This document shows positions 9,231-18,533 of a stretch of DNA of 64,000 nucleotides, piece after piece. A model generated the notes under the pieces. It made no database searches and had not been told where the DNA came from. It saw only the letters and a list, made by a program, of their open reading frames with translations. Position 1 is the stretch's first letter, and every line of letters starts with the position of its first letter. The position numbers and the translations under genes are program-made. Source of the stretch: Desulfoluna limicola (GTDB taxonomy: Bacteria; Desulfobacterota; Desulfobacteria; Desulfobacterales; Desulfolunaceae); assembly GCF_021654575.1 (NCBI RefSeq), contig NZ_AP024488.1, positions 3,681,501-3,745,500 on the forward strand. The letters run 5' to 3'.

Positions 9231-11009
9231 TTACGCTCCCCCCTTCTCTGGCAGGGCAATATCAAAGCGCGCCCCTTCTCCGGGGCGGCTGACCACATCG
9301 ATGCTCCCGCCATGGGCCTCCACGATCTTATGGACAATGGCAAGGCCCAGGCCGGTGCCTTCGGCCTTGGTGGTGTAGTAGGGGTCAAAGATGCTCTTCA
9401 GGGTCGCGGGCTCCATGCCGCACCCGCTGTCCGAAACAGCGATATGAATCATGTCATCCTTTTCACCCAGGCCGACGGTAAGGGTCCCCCCACCCTCCTG
9501 CATGGCCTGTAGGGCATTCAGAAACAGGTTGAGAAGGGACTGGGTGAGGCGGTCCGCGTCCAGCTCCGCCATCATTGGTTTCTCCGGTACGTCCACCGAA
9601 AGGGCAACGCCAAGGGCTTCGGCCTCAGCTTCCACAAGTCGCACGGATCGTTCCACCAACTCGCCGACATCGTGGCGCGCCGTCACCAGGCGGGTGGGGG
9701 CAGCAATGGTGAGGAGTTCCGTGACAGCCCGGTTCAGGCGATCCACCTCATCGATCATGACGCCTGCAGCCTCCCGAGCATCATGGGTTTCGTCAAACAG
9801 GCTCCGAAAGTAGGTGGCGATGCCTTTGATGGAGCTCAAGGGGTTTCGGATTTCATGGGCCACGCCTGCCGCCATGTCACCGATGGCGGCAAGCTTCTCT
9901 TTCTGGCGAAGCTCCTTTTCCAGCCGCTTCACCTCCCTTAAATCCCGCAGGATTACCACGCGTCCCACGGTTGAGCCATCCTCATGAACAATGGAGGAAG
10001 CGCTGATGCTTAAGGGGACCTTGCGATCCCCCTGAAACCGGCACAGCCGCTCTTCTTCCTGGAGAGTCTCCCCGGCATCCAATGAGGTACTCACGGTGTC
10101 CATTAAATCCGGCAACACGTCAGCGGCTGGCAGCCCCCGGACCATTGACGCGCCAAGCCCTGAGATCTCCTCGGCAGCCGCGTTCATAAAGGCCACCGCC
10201 CCAAACCGATCCACAACCATAAGCCCCACGGGAAGCGAGGTCACCACCTCCTGAGCCATGGCGCTTGTGTCTTTGAGGTTCTCCCGGGCCATGCGGTAGT
10301 TCTGAAACCAGAACAGGGAGACGATCCCTCCCACGCCCAGAAGAAGCAGGAGACCGGAGATCACAAATGTGCTGCGAAGGTCCCGGTTTCGAACCATGTC
10401 ATAGGAGGAGCGGTCCAGGGCAAGAACGATCATGGGCCGTTGCATCTCCTCAGGAAAAAGACGGTGGTCCTCAGCCTCCCCCTTACGTCCTCCCATGTGG
10501 TCGTCCCCATGCATCCGGTCCATGTGGTTGCCCATTCGCCCACCCATGGCCTGGCGGTTGAGGGGCTTGAACTCTCGCCACACCAGAAACGTCCGGTCGC
10601 CTTCGCTCTCTTCGTACTCGGCGGACCGAAGCCCTCTCCCCTCCTTGCCCCGTTCAGGAAAACTCAGGGTCGTGCCGATCTGATCGCTCATGCTGTGCCC
10701 AAGAATGCGCCCCTCCGGGGATACAATGGCAATAAACCGCACATCCGGCTGACGGCCCGTCTCCTCCAACAGGTGCTGGAGCTGTCCCCGCCCCCAACGC
10801 ATGCGCAGCATCCCTGCGCGGGTTCCCGCCTCAATGGTGCGGATCAGGGCATCCCCTTTCTCCAGAAGATGCCACTCGGCGCTTTCCACCTCCCGCCGAT
10901 GATTGCGCACCGCAAGAAGCAGCACCACCAGAACCAGGATCACCACGGCTCCTGCCGCAACCCAGAGACCGGAACGGCTCGTTTTTGATCGTTCAAATGT
11001 CAATTTCAT
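9231..11009 (-). CDS. zraS: Sensor histidine kinase, ZraS-like, with Met/His-rich periplasmic loop
   Basis: A 592-residue inner-membrane kinase: helix 14-34, periplasmic sensor 35-212, helix 213-235, PAS domain about 250-360, HisKA with H385 in AAGVAHEIRNPLSSIKG, and a HATPase with GTGLGLAIVHKIV. It resembles ZraS/HydH, which phosphorylates the adjacent regulator. A stretch at about residues 155-185 of the periplasmic part is very rich in Met and His (GNHMDRMHGDDHMGG), much like the tails of the ZraP-like proteins across the divergent promoter, and suggests direct metal binding. The frame is open to 11123, but the first helix and AGAAGG upstream point to ATG 11009 (or 11021). Confidence 0.88.
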   Translation of the reverse strand: MKLTFERSKTSRSGLWVAAGAVVILVLVVLLLAVRNHRREVESAEWHLLEKGDALIRTIEAGTRAGMLRMRWGRGQLQHLLEETGRQPDVRFIAIVSPEGRILGHSMSDQIGTTLSFPERGKEGRGLRSAEYEESEGDRTFLVWREFKPLNRQAMGGRMGNHMDRMHGDDHMGGRKGEAEDHRLFPEEMQRPMIVLALDRSSYDMVRNRDLRSTFVISGLLLLLGVGGIVSLFWFQNYRMARENLKDTSAMAQEVVTSLPVGLMVVDRFGAVAFMNAAAEEISGLGASMVRGLPAADVLPDLMDTVSTSLDAGETLQEEERLCRFQGDRKVPLSISASSIVHEDGSTVGRVVILRDLREVKRLEKELRQKEKLAAIGDMAAGVAHEIRNPLSSIKGIATYFRSLFDETHDAREAAGVMIDEVDRLNRAVTELLTIAAPTRLVTARHDVGELVERSVRLVEAEAEALGVALSVDVPEKPMMAELDADRLTQSLLNLFLNALQAMQEGGGTLTVGLGEKDDMIHIAVSDSGCGMEPATLKSIFDPYYTTKAEGTGLGLAIVHKIVEAHGGSIDVVSRPGEGARFDIALPEKGGA

Positions 11010-11054
11010 ATCACTACACATACCTTCTATGATCACAGTCGTACAAAAATCCAA

Positions 11055-11092
11055 GCCTCCGGCGGCGAGCTGGACCACCTCGAAAGCTGACA
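11055..11092 (+). repeat. Intergenic element remnant, copy 5
   Basis: GCCTCCGGCGGCGAGCTGG and CCACCTCGAAAGC match the cap and cap hairpin of the family; the rest of the element is not recognisable. Confidence 0.55.
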
Positions 11093-11333
11093 ACCCATTA
11101 CTTGTATGCAAAATAAAGGCCACAGACCCATTTCAAGGCATTCGTATGGTTTTCGAGGGGCTGAACCTATGCGTGGCTGCTCCCCACCTGGGGCATTTTT
11201 GGACACACCCCACAATCACAAATGCCAAGTGAGGCATTATACCACACATCAGTTCTGCCCACCAGATCCCAGCCCAAGCCAAAGAAAAAACATACTCAAT
11301 ATTATCGGCACATTAAATAATTTACGCATCACT

Positions 11334-11348
11334 TGGCACACCTTTTGG
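11334..11348 (+). promoter_or_regulatory. Candidate sigma-54 promoter of the zraP-like genes
   Basis: TGGCAC, five bases, then TTGG: the -24 element is perfect, the spacing is exactly right (12 bases between the two leading Gs), and the -12 element differs from TTGC in one base. It points to the first zraP-like gene 95 bases downstream and fits the adjacent sigma-54 activator. Confidence 0.7.
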
Positions 11349-11443
11349 AATATCCCTTGTCAAACGTCGGTATTTAGCCGGCATCGAGCGTTGAAATAAC
11401 AAACCGAATCACCTGATTCTATAGTTTAAAAGGAATTTTTATC

Positions 11444-11860
11444 ATGAAAAAAACCATTCTTATCCTTACCGCAGTGGCTATCACGGGTTTTTCCGCCACC
11501 CAGGTCCTGGCCGGACGCATGCACAATGGTTCCATGGCTGAGCACGGCATGGGCTACACACAGAACATGACAGAGGAACAGGTCCAGGCCCGACATGCAT
11601 TCATGAAGGACACAGCCGATCTTCGCATGAGCCTCGAGGTTAAAAAAGGGGAGTACCGGGCCCTCATGGCAGGCGACACCCCCAACCCCAAGGAGGCGGG
11701 TGAGCTCTCTGGCGACATTGCAAACCTGGAAAACCAGCTACGTGAAAAGGCTGTTGCAGCAGGTGTCCCCATCAAAGGACATGCCATGGGCATGGAGCAT
11801 GGAATGAACATGGGAAATCATATGGATATGGGACATCGCAAGGCCCATTCCAACGGATAG
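11444..11860 (+). CDS. ZraP-like periplasmic metal-stress chaperone, paralog 1
   Basis: A 138-residue secreted protein: signal peptide 1-23 (cleavage after VLAG), a helical core typical of the ZraP/Spy/CpxP group (LTEEQVQARHAFMKDTADLR-like heptads, then EYRALMAGDTPNPKEAGELS), and a tail rich in Met and His (GMEHGMNMGNHMDMGH) that should bind zinc or copper. ZraP is an octameric zinc-binding chaperone and modulates ZraS. AAGGA precedes the ATG. It is the first gene after the candidate sigma-54 promoter and is followed by a close paralog, so a tandem duplication is evident. Confidence 0.85.
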   Translation: MKKTILILTAVAITGFSATQVLAGRMHNGSMAEHGMGYTQNMTEEQVQARHAFMKDTADLRMSLEVKKGEYRALMAGDTPNPKEAGELSGDIANLENQLREKAVAAGVPIKGHAMGMEHGMNMGNHMDMGHRKAHSNG

Positions 11861-12020
11861 CAGAGCCTTCATGGCGACAAAACCTGAACCCCGGATCGGC
11901 CTGCACCATAGCCTATCCGACCCCTCCCCCACCGTGGGGCGAGATACCACATGCTCCCAAATGGGGCATAAAACAAAACACAAACCGTAAAATCAAAATT
12001 TTTTAACAAAGGAGTTTACC

Positions 12021-12437
12021 ATGAAAAAAACCATTCTTATCCTTCTCGCCGTAGCCATCACCGGATTCTCCGCCACCCAGGTTCTTGCCGGACGCGCCCA
12101 CAATGGCCCCATGGACGGAAGCGGCATGGGATACATGCAGCAGCAAAACCTGACAGATGAGCAGGTTCAGGCACGGCAGGCCTTTATGAAAGAGACCGCC
12201 GGTCTCCGCAAGGACCTTGCCTCCAAAATGGGCGAATACCGAGCCCTCATGGCAGGCGATAACCCCAACCCCAAGGAAGCGGGCAAGCTCTCTGGTGAAA
12301 TCGCCGGACTGAAAGACCAGCTCCGTGAAAAAGCCGTCGCAGCAGGCGTTCCCTTCAAGGGCATGGGCATGGGCATGGGCATGGGCCACAGAATGAATGA
12401 TGGACACCGATCCGGCAAGGGCAACTGCAACTGGTAG
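12021..12437 (+). CDS. ZraP-like periplasmic metal-stress chaperone, paralog 2
   Basis: Also 138 residues and largely identical to the upstream paralog in the signal peptide (MKKTILIL-AVAITGFSATQ) and core. The tail differs: it has a GMGMGMGMGHRM run and ends in a single Cys (KGNCNW), so metal preference may differ from the first copy. AAAGGAG precedes the ATG. The 160-base gap to the first copy holds no promoter I can defend, so both are probably read from the 11334 promoter. Confidence 0.85.
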   Translation: MKKTILILLAVAITGFSATQVLAGRAHNGPMDGSGMGYMQQQNLTDEQVQARQAFMKETAGLRKDLASKMGEYRALMAGDNPNPKEAGKLSGEIAGLKDQLREKAVAAGVPFKGMGMGMGMGHRMNDGHRSGKGNCNW

Positions 12438-12558
12438 ACAACCCATCCGGACCATGGGGCAAGGTGGACCGGATCGGCATGCATGACAGCCGATCCGCCG
12501 CCAGCGCCCCCAACAACTGTCAACCATTAACAGGTCATCACTGACACAGGAGCCCATC

Positions 12559-12816
12559 ATGTGGGATTGCAACACAATGTTCGGGTTTTCCGACATGGGG
12601 GGATTTCACCCCTGGGGAGGATTTTTCCACCTCCTCTTCTGGGGAGCCCTGATTCTCTTCATTATCTGGACCATCAAGCGAGTCACCCGTCAGGCTGCCG
12701 CTCCGTCCCCCTCCCAAGGCAACGAGGCCGCATCCATTCTCGACAACCGGTTTGCCCGCGGGGAACTTTCGGCGGAAGAGTACCGTCAGGCAAAGCAGAC
12801 CCTCAATAAAAGCTGA
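12559..12816 (+). CDS. Small membrane protein with SHOCT domain
   Basis: An 85-residue protein with an aromatic, Gly-rich N-terminus, one transmembrane helix (about 22-41, FFHLLFWGALILFIIWTIKR) and a C-terminal SHOCT motif (ILDNRFARGELSAEEYRQAKQTL). Proteins of this layout are common next to copper, zinc or heavy-metal resistance genes; their exact role is unknown. AGGAG lies 6 bases before the ATG. Its position after two ZraP-like genes supports a role in the same envelope stress response. Confidence 0.8.
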   Translation: MWDCNTMFGFSDMGGFHPWGGFFHLLFWGALILFIIWTIKRVTRQAAAPSPSQGNEAASILDNRFARGELSAEEYRQAKQTLNKS

Positions 12817-13043
12817 GTCTCCCTTCGAGCCATGCAGACAGGCCTTCCCCCCCCAAGGCCTGTCTCTGCTCGCAAGCCCACCATGCCTCCCATCGAAACA
12901 ATCAATACCCTCTCAAACCATCATCAATCATAGCAATTGGACTCCTTTTAAGTGCTGTGCCATGATCCCTCTCCGGTTACAGGCTTCCCACACACGAAGC
13001 CTTTCTTTCACTTCTGAAGATCTGTGCAATACAGGAGAACACC

Positions 13044-14078
13044 ATGCGACGCATTCTATTCTGGTTACTTGTTCTTGGGTTAACGGGCACGCCAACCCTC
13101 TACGCCGGCAATACGATAAGAGACATACGGGTTACCCCCGAATGGGTCAGGGGTGTGCTTGAAACCCCGGAAACTGAACAGCCATGGATGGTTGTGGAGG
13201 TAAGCTGGGGGCCGGGGAAAGAGTACGCGCAAGGCCATATCCCGGGCGCCATCCACATCAACACCGATGAGATCGAGTACGACGAGTTTAACCCAAGGGC
13301 CGCAACAGCTGCAGACACTCTCGGGCGAAGCACGACGCCCGAGCAGGACCTGGCCAAGGGGCTCACACCCGAATCGACCCTGCCGAAAAACTACTGGAAC
13401 CTCTACCCCGACCGCTACCTTCTTCCCGCCCTGGCTCACATGGGCATCACACGCCATTCCCGTGTCATCGTCTACAGCCATGACGTCACAGCTGCCGCCC
13501 GTTTGGGCTGGACCCTTCTCTATGCCGGAGTTGATGACCTGCGTATTCTGGACGGGGGGCTTGCCGTGTGGAAAGAGGCGGGGTATCCGGTCGCCACAAC
13601 TCCCCATCCGCGCACACCGGCCCCTTTCTTCGGCTCGGAGAAGGCTCTCCATCCGGAGTACCTTGCGGGCATGGCAACGGCCCGGGAGGTGGTTTTGGAA
13701 AAACGGCGGGACGCTGTGCTGGTGGATATCCGAACACAAGGTGAGTTCGACGGAAACGCAGCCCCCTACAGCTACATCCCCACAAAAGGGCGTATCAAGG
13801 GAGCCTTATGGGGAGAAGCGGGAAACGGCCCATGGACCATGGAGAGCTATGTCGAAAAGGACGGCCGACTGAAGGAGCCGTCCGAGGTGGCGGCCATGTG
13901 GAAAAGCCACGGCATCACAGGGGAGAAAGCCCCTTACTTTTACTGCGGCACCGCCTGGCGCTCCAGCCTTGCCTTTCTCTACGCCTGGATGCTGGGCTGG
14001 GAAGGGGCGAAAAACTTCGACTCCTCCTGGTACGCCTGGAGCATGGGGCCTGATGCAGCTCAAAACCCGATGGAGTAA
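13044..14078 (+). CDS. Periplasmic two-domain rhodanese (sulfurtransferase)
   Basis: A 344-residue exported protein with signal peptide 1-21 and two rhodanese domains. In the second domain the active-site loop YCGTAWRSS (about 293-301) keeps the catalytic Cys; in the first, the equivalent position reads YSHDVTAAA, so it is probably a non-catalytic structural domain, as in classical two-domain rhodaneses. It would move sulfane sulfur from thiosulfate or polysulfide to an acceptor such as cyanide or a thiol in the periplasm, plausible in a sulfur-metabolising anaerobe. AGGAG precedes the ATG. It follows the ZraP/SHOCT genes after a 227-base gap. Confidence 0.85.
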   Translation: MRRILFWLLVLGLTGTPTLYAGNTIRDIRVTPEWVRGVLETPETEQPWMVVEVSWGPGKEYAQGHIPGAIHINTDEIEYDEFNPRAATAADTLGRSTTPEQDLAKGLTPESTLPKNYWNLYPDRYLLPALAHMGITRHSRVIVYSHDVTAAARLGWTLLYAGVDDLRILDGGLAVWKEAGYPVATTPHPRTPAPFFGSEKALHPEYLAGMATAREVVLEKRRDAVLVDIRTQGEFDGNAAPYSYIPTKGRIKGALWGEAGNGPWTMESYVEKDGRLKEPSEVAAMWKSHGITGEKAPYFYCGTAWRSSLAFLYAWMLGWEGAKNFDSSWYAWSMGPDAAQNPME

Positions 14079-14361
14079 GGCCGAGGCGTTATCGAGAATG
14101 GTTTCAAAAAAGGGCGAAGCCAGAGCCAATCCGGCGTGACTATTCAGCTCACGATTGCCTCTGGCCACCCCACCAACCTGGTCGTTAAGCGGATTACCCA
14201 CCAGCCACATCCCCCTGTGTCACCTCGGCGCGGGGCCAAGCCCCCGCCATTCGGGGTAAACGGTTTATCGGGCTTCAGATTCACCAAAGGAGGTATAGGT
14301 GGAAAGGTATGTGGAAAAACAGGCCCGGCCTGATCCATGGAAACACCGACACGCCCCCTTG

Positions 14362-16728
14362 CTACCTCTCCCGAGCCAGTTCTTCCTTGATGGCAATACC
14401 GATGCGCTCCAGGGTGTAGGGCTTTCTGATGTAGGGCCCGGCGCCAAGGCGCTGGGCCTCCTTTACCGCTTCGGAATCGGCATAGCCGCTGGCGATAACG
14501 GCGCGCTGTCCCGGAGCCACATCCAGGGCCTTTTTGTAGGCCTCACCCCCCCCCATGCCCGGGTACATCACCATATCAAGAAGCAGCAGGTCCACCTTCA
14601 CCCGCTTGAGATACTCCACCGCCTCCTCCCCGCTCTTCACGGCCTGGGGGGTGTACCCCAAAGAGGCGAGCATCCGGCAGGCGATCTCCCGCTGATGGGG
14701 TTCGTCATCAATGACGAGAATGCTCTCCCCGCCCCCCTTCAGATCAAGGGTGGCCCCCGTCTCCACAAGGGATGTGCTCTCATCCCGGGTGACGGGCAGG
14801 TAAATATCAAAGGCGGTGCCCGCCTCACCACTTGTCACATTGATATACCCGCCATGGTCCCGAACCGTATTCCAGACCACGGAAAGGCCCAGCCCGCTTC
14901 CGCTGCGTCCCAGCACCTTTCGGGAATAAAAGGGTTCAAAGATCCGTTCCAGATCTTCGGGGGAGATCCCCGACCCCGTGTCCTGAACCGTGATGACGGC
15001 ATATTCACCGCGGCTCACATCTTCGTAGCCGGAAAGGGGGCGGTCGAGGTAGATATTTCGGGTGGAGATGGTGACCTCTCCGGCGCCTTCGATGGCTTCG
15101 GACGCATTGGTCACCAGGTTCATAATACTCTTTCGGATATGAGAGGGGGAGTAGCGGGCATTGAGAAGGGCCTCCTCCAGATCCAGGGTGTAGGCCACAT
15201 CGGGGTGAAGGTGTTCCAGCTTTCGGAACTCGGCGGAGGCGACATACTCACGAATGCTCAGGTTCAAGCTGTGCACGTCCTTGTCCACGGCCACGCCCCG
15301 GGCCACGGTGAGAAGATCGGTGACGATATCCGCCGCCCTCTCACCGGACTGCTTGATCATTTTCAAGGGGCGAACCATGGAGCTTTCTTCGGGAAGATCC
15401 AGGAGGATGAGGTCCGGGTACCCCACAATGGCCGAGAGGATATTGTTGAGATCATGGGCAATCCCGCTGGCCATAACACCGAGGGCTTCCATTCGTTTCA
15501 TGCGGGACGTCCGTTCCTGGCTCTCCTTGATAACCCTCTCGGACTCTTTATGCCTGGTGATATCCCGGGCGATTCCCGCGATACGACTGGGAACCCCATC
15601 GTCATCCACAATGGGAAACCACCGCACTTCAATCCACCTGACGGAACCGTCGGCCCACCGGGCCTGGAATTCAGGAAACACCACAGGGTGGGCCTCACAG
15701 GCCATGGTTCTCAGGCACGATTCCACGTTTTCCCTGTCCTCCTCCATGACGTGCTCAAGCCAGGAAAAGGGATCGGCATAGACATCTTCGCAACGGTACC
15801 CCCAGTGGGTTTCATAGGCGGGGCTGACATAATGAACCTCTTTCCAGTCCAGGGAGCGAATCCAGAACACCTCGGTGATGTTTTCAGCCAGCTGCCGAAA
15901 GCGCTCCTCACTCTCTTTGAGCTTTCCGGTCCGCTCCATCACTGTCTTTTCGAGGGCATCGTGGTGCGCCTGAAGGGCCAGGCGCGACTCCTCCAAACTC
16001 TTTGCCATGGTGTTGAAATTCTCGGCCAGCAACCCAATCTCATCCCTTGTGTCAACGGCAACGGGCAAGGTCGCCTCTCCATCGCCAAATCGCCTGACCA
16101 CATTGGAGAGCCGGGTGATGGGCCGGGTCAGGTGCCCCGAGAACCCGATGATCACCAGGGTGCCGAGCAAGAGAAAGGCCAGATCAATGGCAAGGGACCC
16201 CATAAAACTGGACTGAAGTTTCCGGTCCAGGTCTTCCGTGGAGATGCCCATCCTGATGTACCCGATCACCTGTTTTGCCGGAAACCCCGAGGGTGAGCCC
16301 ATGTCATAAAAAGACGCATGGTAGATTGGGGCGAGGAAATCCAAGGCCACAAGGCGGTCATCTCGCCTCACCTCACGCTCCCGAACCGACATGCCCGGCT
16401 CAGGGGCCCCGGGAAATGCGGAGGACGCCACACTCCGCTGGTTGCGTTCAAGAAGCACATTCCCCAAGGCATCGTACACAACAAGAAGCACCACACCATC
16501 GTGGGCCGCCACATTCCGGGTGGCCCAATTGAGAAGGGTCGCATCTGAAGACAGGACACCGAACTCACAGGCGTGACTTAAGCTCTCCACCATGACCCGC
16601 CCCTTCCCGCGGATCTCTTCACGGATCATGTCCCTGTTCTCCATGTGGTTGTAGAAAAAAACCACGATGGAAAAGAGGGCAAAAAAGGGCAGAAAAAAGA
16701 GCATCAACTTGCTGCGAAAACGCATCAT
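14362..16728 (-). CDS. Hybrid histidine kinase (HAMP-PAS-HisKA-HATPase-REC)
   Basis: A 788-residue membrane kinase: helix about 8-28, extracytoplasmic sensor to about 175, second helix about 176-196, HAMP about 197-250, PAS/PAC about 275-400, HisKA with ASGIAHDLNNILSAIVGY (His about 422), HATPase (GSGLGLSVVWNTV), and a C-terminal receiver with LLLLDMVMYPGMGG (Asp about 716). The HDLNNIL H-box is typical of kinases that phosphorylate their own attached receiver. No response regulator or DNA-binding domain follows. It begins 21 bases after the FIST protein gene, so the two form a probable operon. ATG 16728 is preferred over the TTG two codons upstream. Confidence 0.87.
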   Translation of the reverse strand: MMRFRSKLMLFFLPFFALFSIVVFFYNHMENRDMIREEIRGKGRVMVESLSHACEFGVLSSDATLLNWATRNVAAHDGVVLLVVYDALGNVLLERNQRSVASSAFPGAPEPGMSVREREVRRDDRLVALDFLAPIYHASFYDMGSPSGFPAKQVIGYIRMGISTEDLDRKLQSSFMGSLAIDLAFLLLGTLVIIGFSGHLTRPITRLSNVVRRFGDGEATLPVAVDTRDEIGLLAENFNTMAKSLEESRLALQAHHDALEKTVMERTGKLKESEERFRQLAENITEVFWIRSLDWKEVHYVSPAYETHWGYRCEDVYADPFSWLEHVMEEDRENVESCLRTMACEAHPVVFPEFQARWADGSVRWIEVRWFPIVDDDGVPSRIAGIARDITRHKESERVIKESQERTSRMKRMEALGVMASGIAHDLNNILSAIVGYPDLILLDLPEESSMVRPLKMIKQSGERAADIVTDLLTVARGVAVDKDVHSLNLSIREYVASAEFRKLEHLHPDVAYTLDLEEALLNARYSPSHIRKSIMNLVTNASEAIEGAGEVTISTRNIYLDRPLSGYEDVSRGEYAVITVQDTGSGISPEDLERIFEPFYSRKVLGRSGSGLGLSVVWNTVRDHGGYINVTSGEAGTAFDIYLPVTRDESTSLVETGATLDLKGGGESILVIDDEPHQREIACRMLASLGYTPQAVKSGEEAVEYLKRVKVDLLLLDMVMYPGMGGGEAYKKALDVAPGQRAVIASGYADSEAVKEAQRLGAGPYIRKPYTLERIGIAIKEELARER

Positions 16729-16749
16729 CACCAAGGGTCCCCCTGTGGA

Positions 16750-18069
16750 TCAATATTTACCGAAAACAATCATGCTGTTGATGAGATTCTGATGGCGATT
16801 CCCAAGGCCCGGAATGAACCCCTGCTCGCCGAAGGTAAAGGCTCCCAGAAAGGGAGCATTGTTCAACACACGGTTCACCATCGGGATAAAGCCCCCCACC
16901 CGTCCTTCCAGAACCATGTGGGTGCAGGCACAGCAGAAAAAGAGGGTGCCGGCCACCTCTCCGGGAGCGATGCGCCCGTCGGTTCGCCCCATAATGGCCA
17001 CAATGGGAGGCCTGTTGAAGTGGGCATCGGAACTCCCATGAAGAATCGAGATCTCTTCCCCAGCCTTGCTTACGGCAAGGGACGTCAGGGACCCATCCTC
17101 TTTGTTGAGTTCCACGGCATGAATGGTGAGGTTATAACTCGTGCCATCCGAAGCCGTCACCGTCTGTGTCAGAGGGGCAAGAATCCCCTCAAACATCAGG
17201 CTGCCCCCATTTTTAACCTTCTCGGCAATCGTCCCCCCCAGCCACTCGTTGTAGACGTCTCCTGCCGGCCGACCGTCGATCTCATAGATCACCCGGCCTT
17301 CGGCGCGTGTCACCGTGCCCCGTTTGCCCGTTGCCACGTAGCCGATCCCGTTGCCATACATGGTGCCGATTTTCAGGTCTGTGTAAATCAAGGTAAGGAC
17401 CACGCCCTTTTTATGCACTCCCCGGGACGAAAACTGGCGCCACTCACCACTTAAATTGTTGTCTCCCGAGGAGCCCCCGAAGATCTTGACACCACCGCCA
17501 AAAAAAGCGTCGATCTCATCAACCAGCCGCTCCTCCTCCCCGAAGGAGGCGGTCATCAGGATCATCGCCGGTTTCTCGTCTGGAGATTTACCGGCGTCCT
17601 TCACGGCCATCCGGCAGGCAGCGCGTGCCGCCGCTTCCGGGTCATCCAGCTCTGCGTCCCCAACGCCAAAAGCCATGTGCTCGGACGAGAACGCCATCAC
17701 AGAGAGCCCTTTTCCCTTCTGCCAGCCCTCACGGGTCATGACCCCCTTGTGAGACGTGAGACCCCAGATTTTAACCCCACTGCCGTACCCCTTTCGAACA
17801 CCGGAGATGACCTGGTTGAAATCATACCCTTCGGATGACGCCACCATAACAAACGACACAGGTCTCTCGCCAAGGCCGGTGCGGGAACGTTCCACCGCTT
17901 CCAGGGCTGCCGCCCCGCCGTCTTCTGCCGTGCTTGCCCCCTGCCCGATAACCAGGCGAGGGGTTGTTTCAGCTCCCGCCTCAGCGTGCAAGGCCATGCC
18001 CATCACCAGCCCGGCCACCATCACCATGCCAAGGAGCCTGTGAGCCCATGGCTGCTTTGTTCCCTTCAT
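16750..18069 (-). CDS. Secreted FIST-domain protein
   Basis: A 439-residue protein with an N-terminal signal peptide (about 1-32, ending ALHAEAGA), then FIST_N (about 40-230, with VMVASSEGYDFNQV and FGGSSGDNN) and FIST_C (about 240-435, ending GFIPMVNRVLNN and GAFTFGEQG). FIST domains are predicted small-ligand sensors, usually cytoplasmic and fused or linked to signalling proteins. Here an export signal places the sensor outside the inner membrane, where it could present a ligand to the kinase encoded next. GGAGG stands 12 bases before ATG 18069; the ATG at 18081 is too close to it. Confidence 0.82.
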   Translation of the reverse strand: MKGTKQPWAHRLLGMVMVAGLVMGMALHAEAGAETTPRLVIGQGASTAEDGGAAALEAVERSRTGLGERPVSFVMVASSEGYDFNQVISGVRKGYGSGVKIWGLTSHKGVMTREGWQKGKGLSVMAFSSEHMAFGVGDAELDDPEAAARAACRMAVKDAGKSPDEKPAMILMTASFGEEERLVDEIDAFFGGGVKIFGGSSGDNNLSGEWRQFSSRGVHKKGVVLTLIYTDLKIGTMYGNGIGYVATGKRGTVTRAEGRVIYEIDGRPAGDVYNEWLGGTIAEKVKNGGSLMFEGILAPLTQTVTASDGTSYNLTIHAVELNKEDGSLTSLAVSKAGEEISILHGSSDAHFNRPPIVAIMGRTDGRIAPGEVAGTLFFCCACTHMVLEGRVGGFIPMVNRVLNNAPFLGAFTFGEQGFIPGLGNRHQNLINSMIVFGKY

Positions 18070-18081
18070 ATCAGCGTCCAT

Positions 18082-18533
18082 CCTCCGTCAGGTTGTGCCC
18101 CCCCCATAAGCTTGCAGGGTACATGTTCTGATTTCGACACAACCCTCCTTCGGGTTTAGCACAGTTTACCCGACCGCCCCTCCCCGCACTCGAGGCACCC
18201 GAAGCTTCCGCCCCCTTTACGGTATGCCAAATCCCCCGGGCTCTCCACAACACCTTTCGCCGTATTTCTCATCATATCACCAACTCACGGTGCCAGGGCC
18301 TGCCCTGGGGGCTCCCCGCCACGCCATGGTGAGGGAATGGGCCACAATGCATTGAGATGCCACTGATTACTCAGGCCCACCTGTTGTGTTTCCGTGACAA
18401 GACGTCCCTTAAAACTCCGGCAGTCACCACGAAGGAGTGATGGATCTGTCCGCGATATCCTCAAACCACCCGGGTGGCCGAAGCCACCTGAGAAGCACAT
18501 GCACCCTGCCTCGGCCCCACGGTCTCAACCCAA
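18082..18533. other. Intergenic region, no gene seen
   Basis: About 450 bases between the FIST gene start and the PHA synthase stop, both on the reverse strand. It should hold the promoter of the FIST-kinase unit and the end of the synthase transcript, but I see neither a convincing promoter nor a hairpin with a T run. Confidence 0.5.

Noticed and set aside
14299..16296. A 665-codon plus-strand frame opening with GTG after a perfect AAGGAGGT
   Set aside because: It is antisense to the hybrid kinase, has low-complexity His/Gly/Pro-rich translation and no family resemblance; long antisense frames are common in G+C-rich genes. The ribosome-binding-like site appears to be chance.
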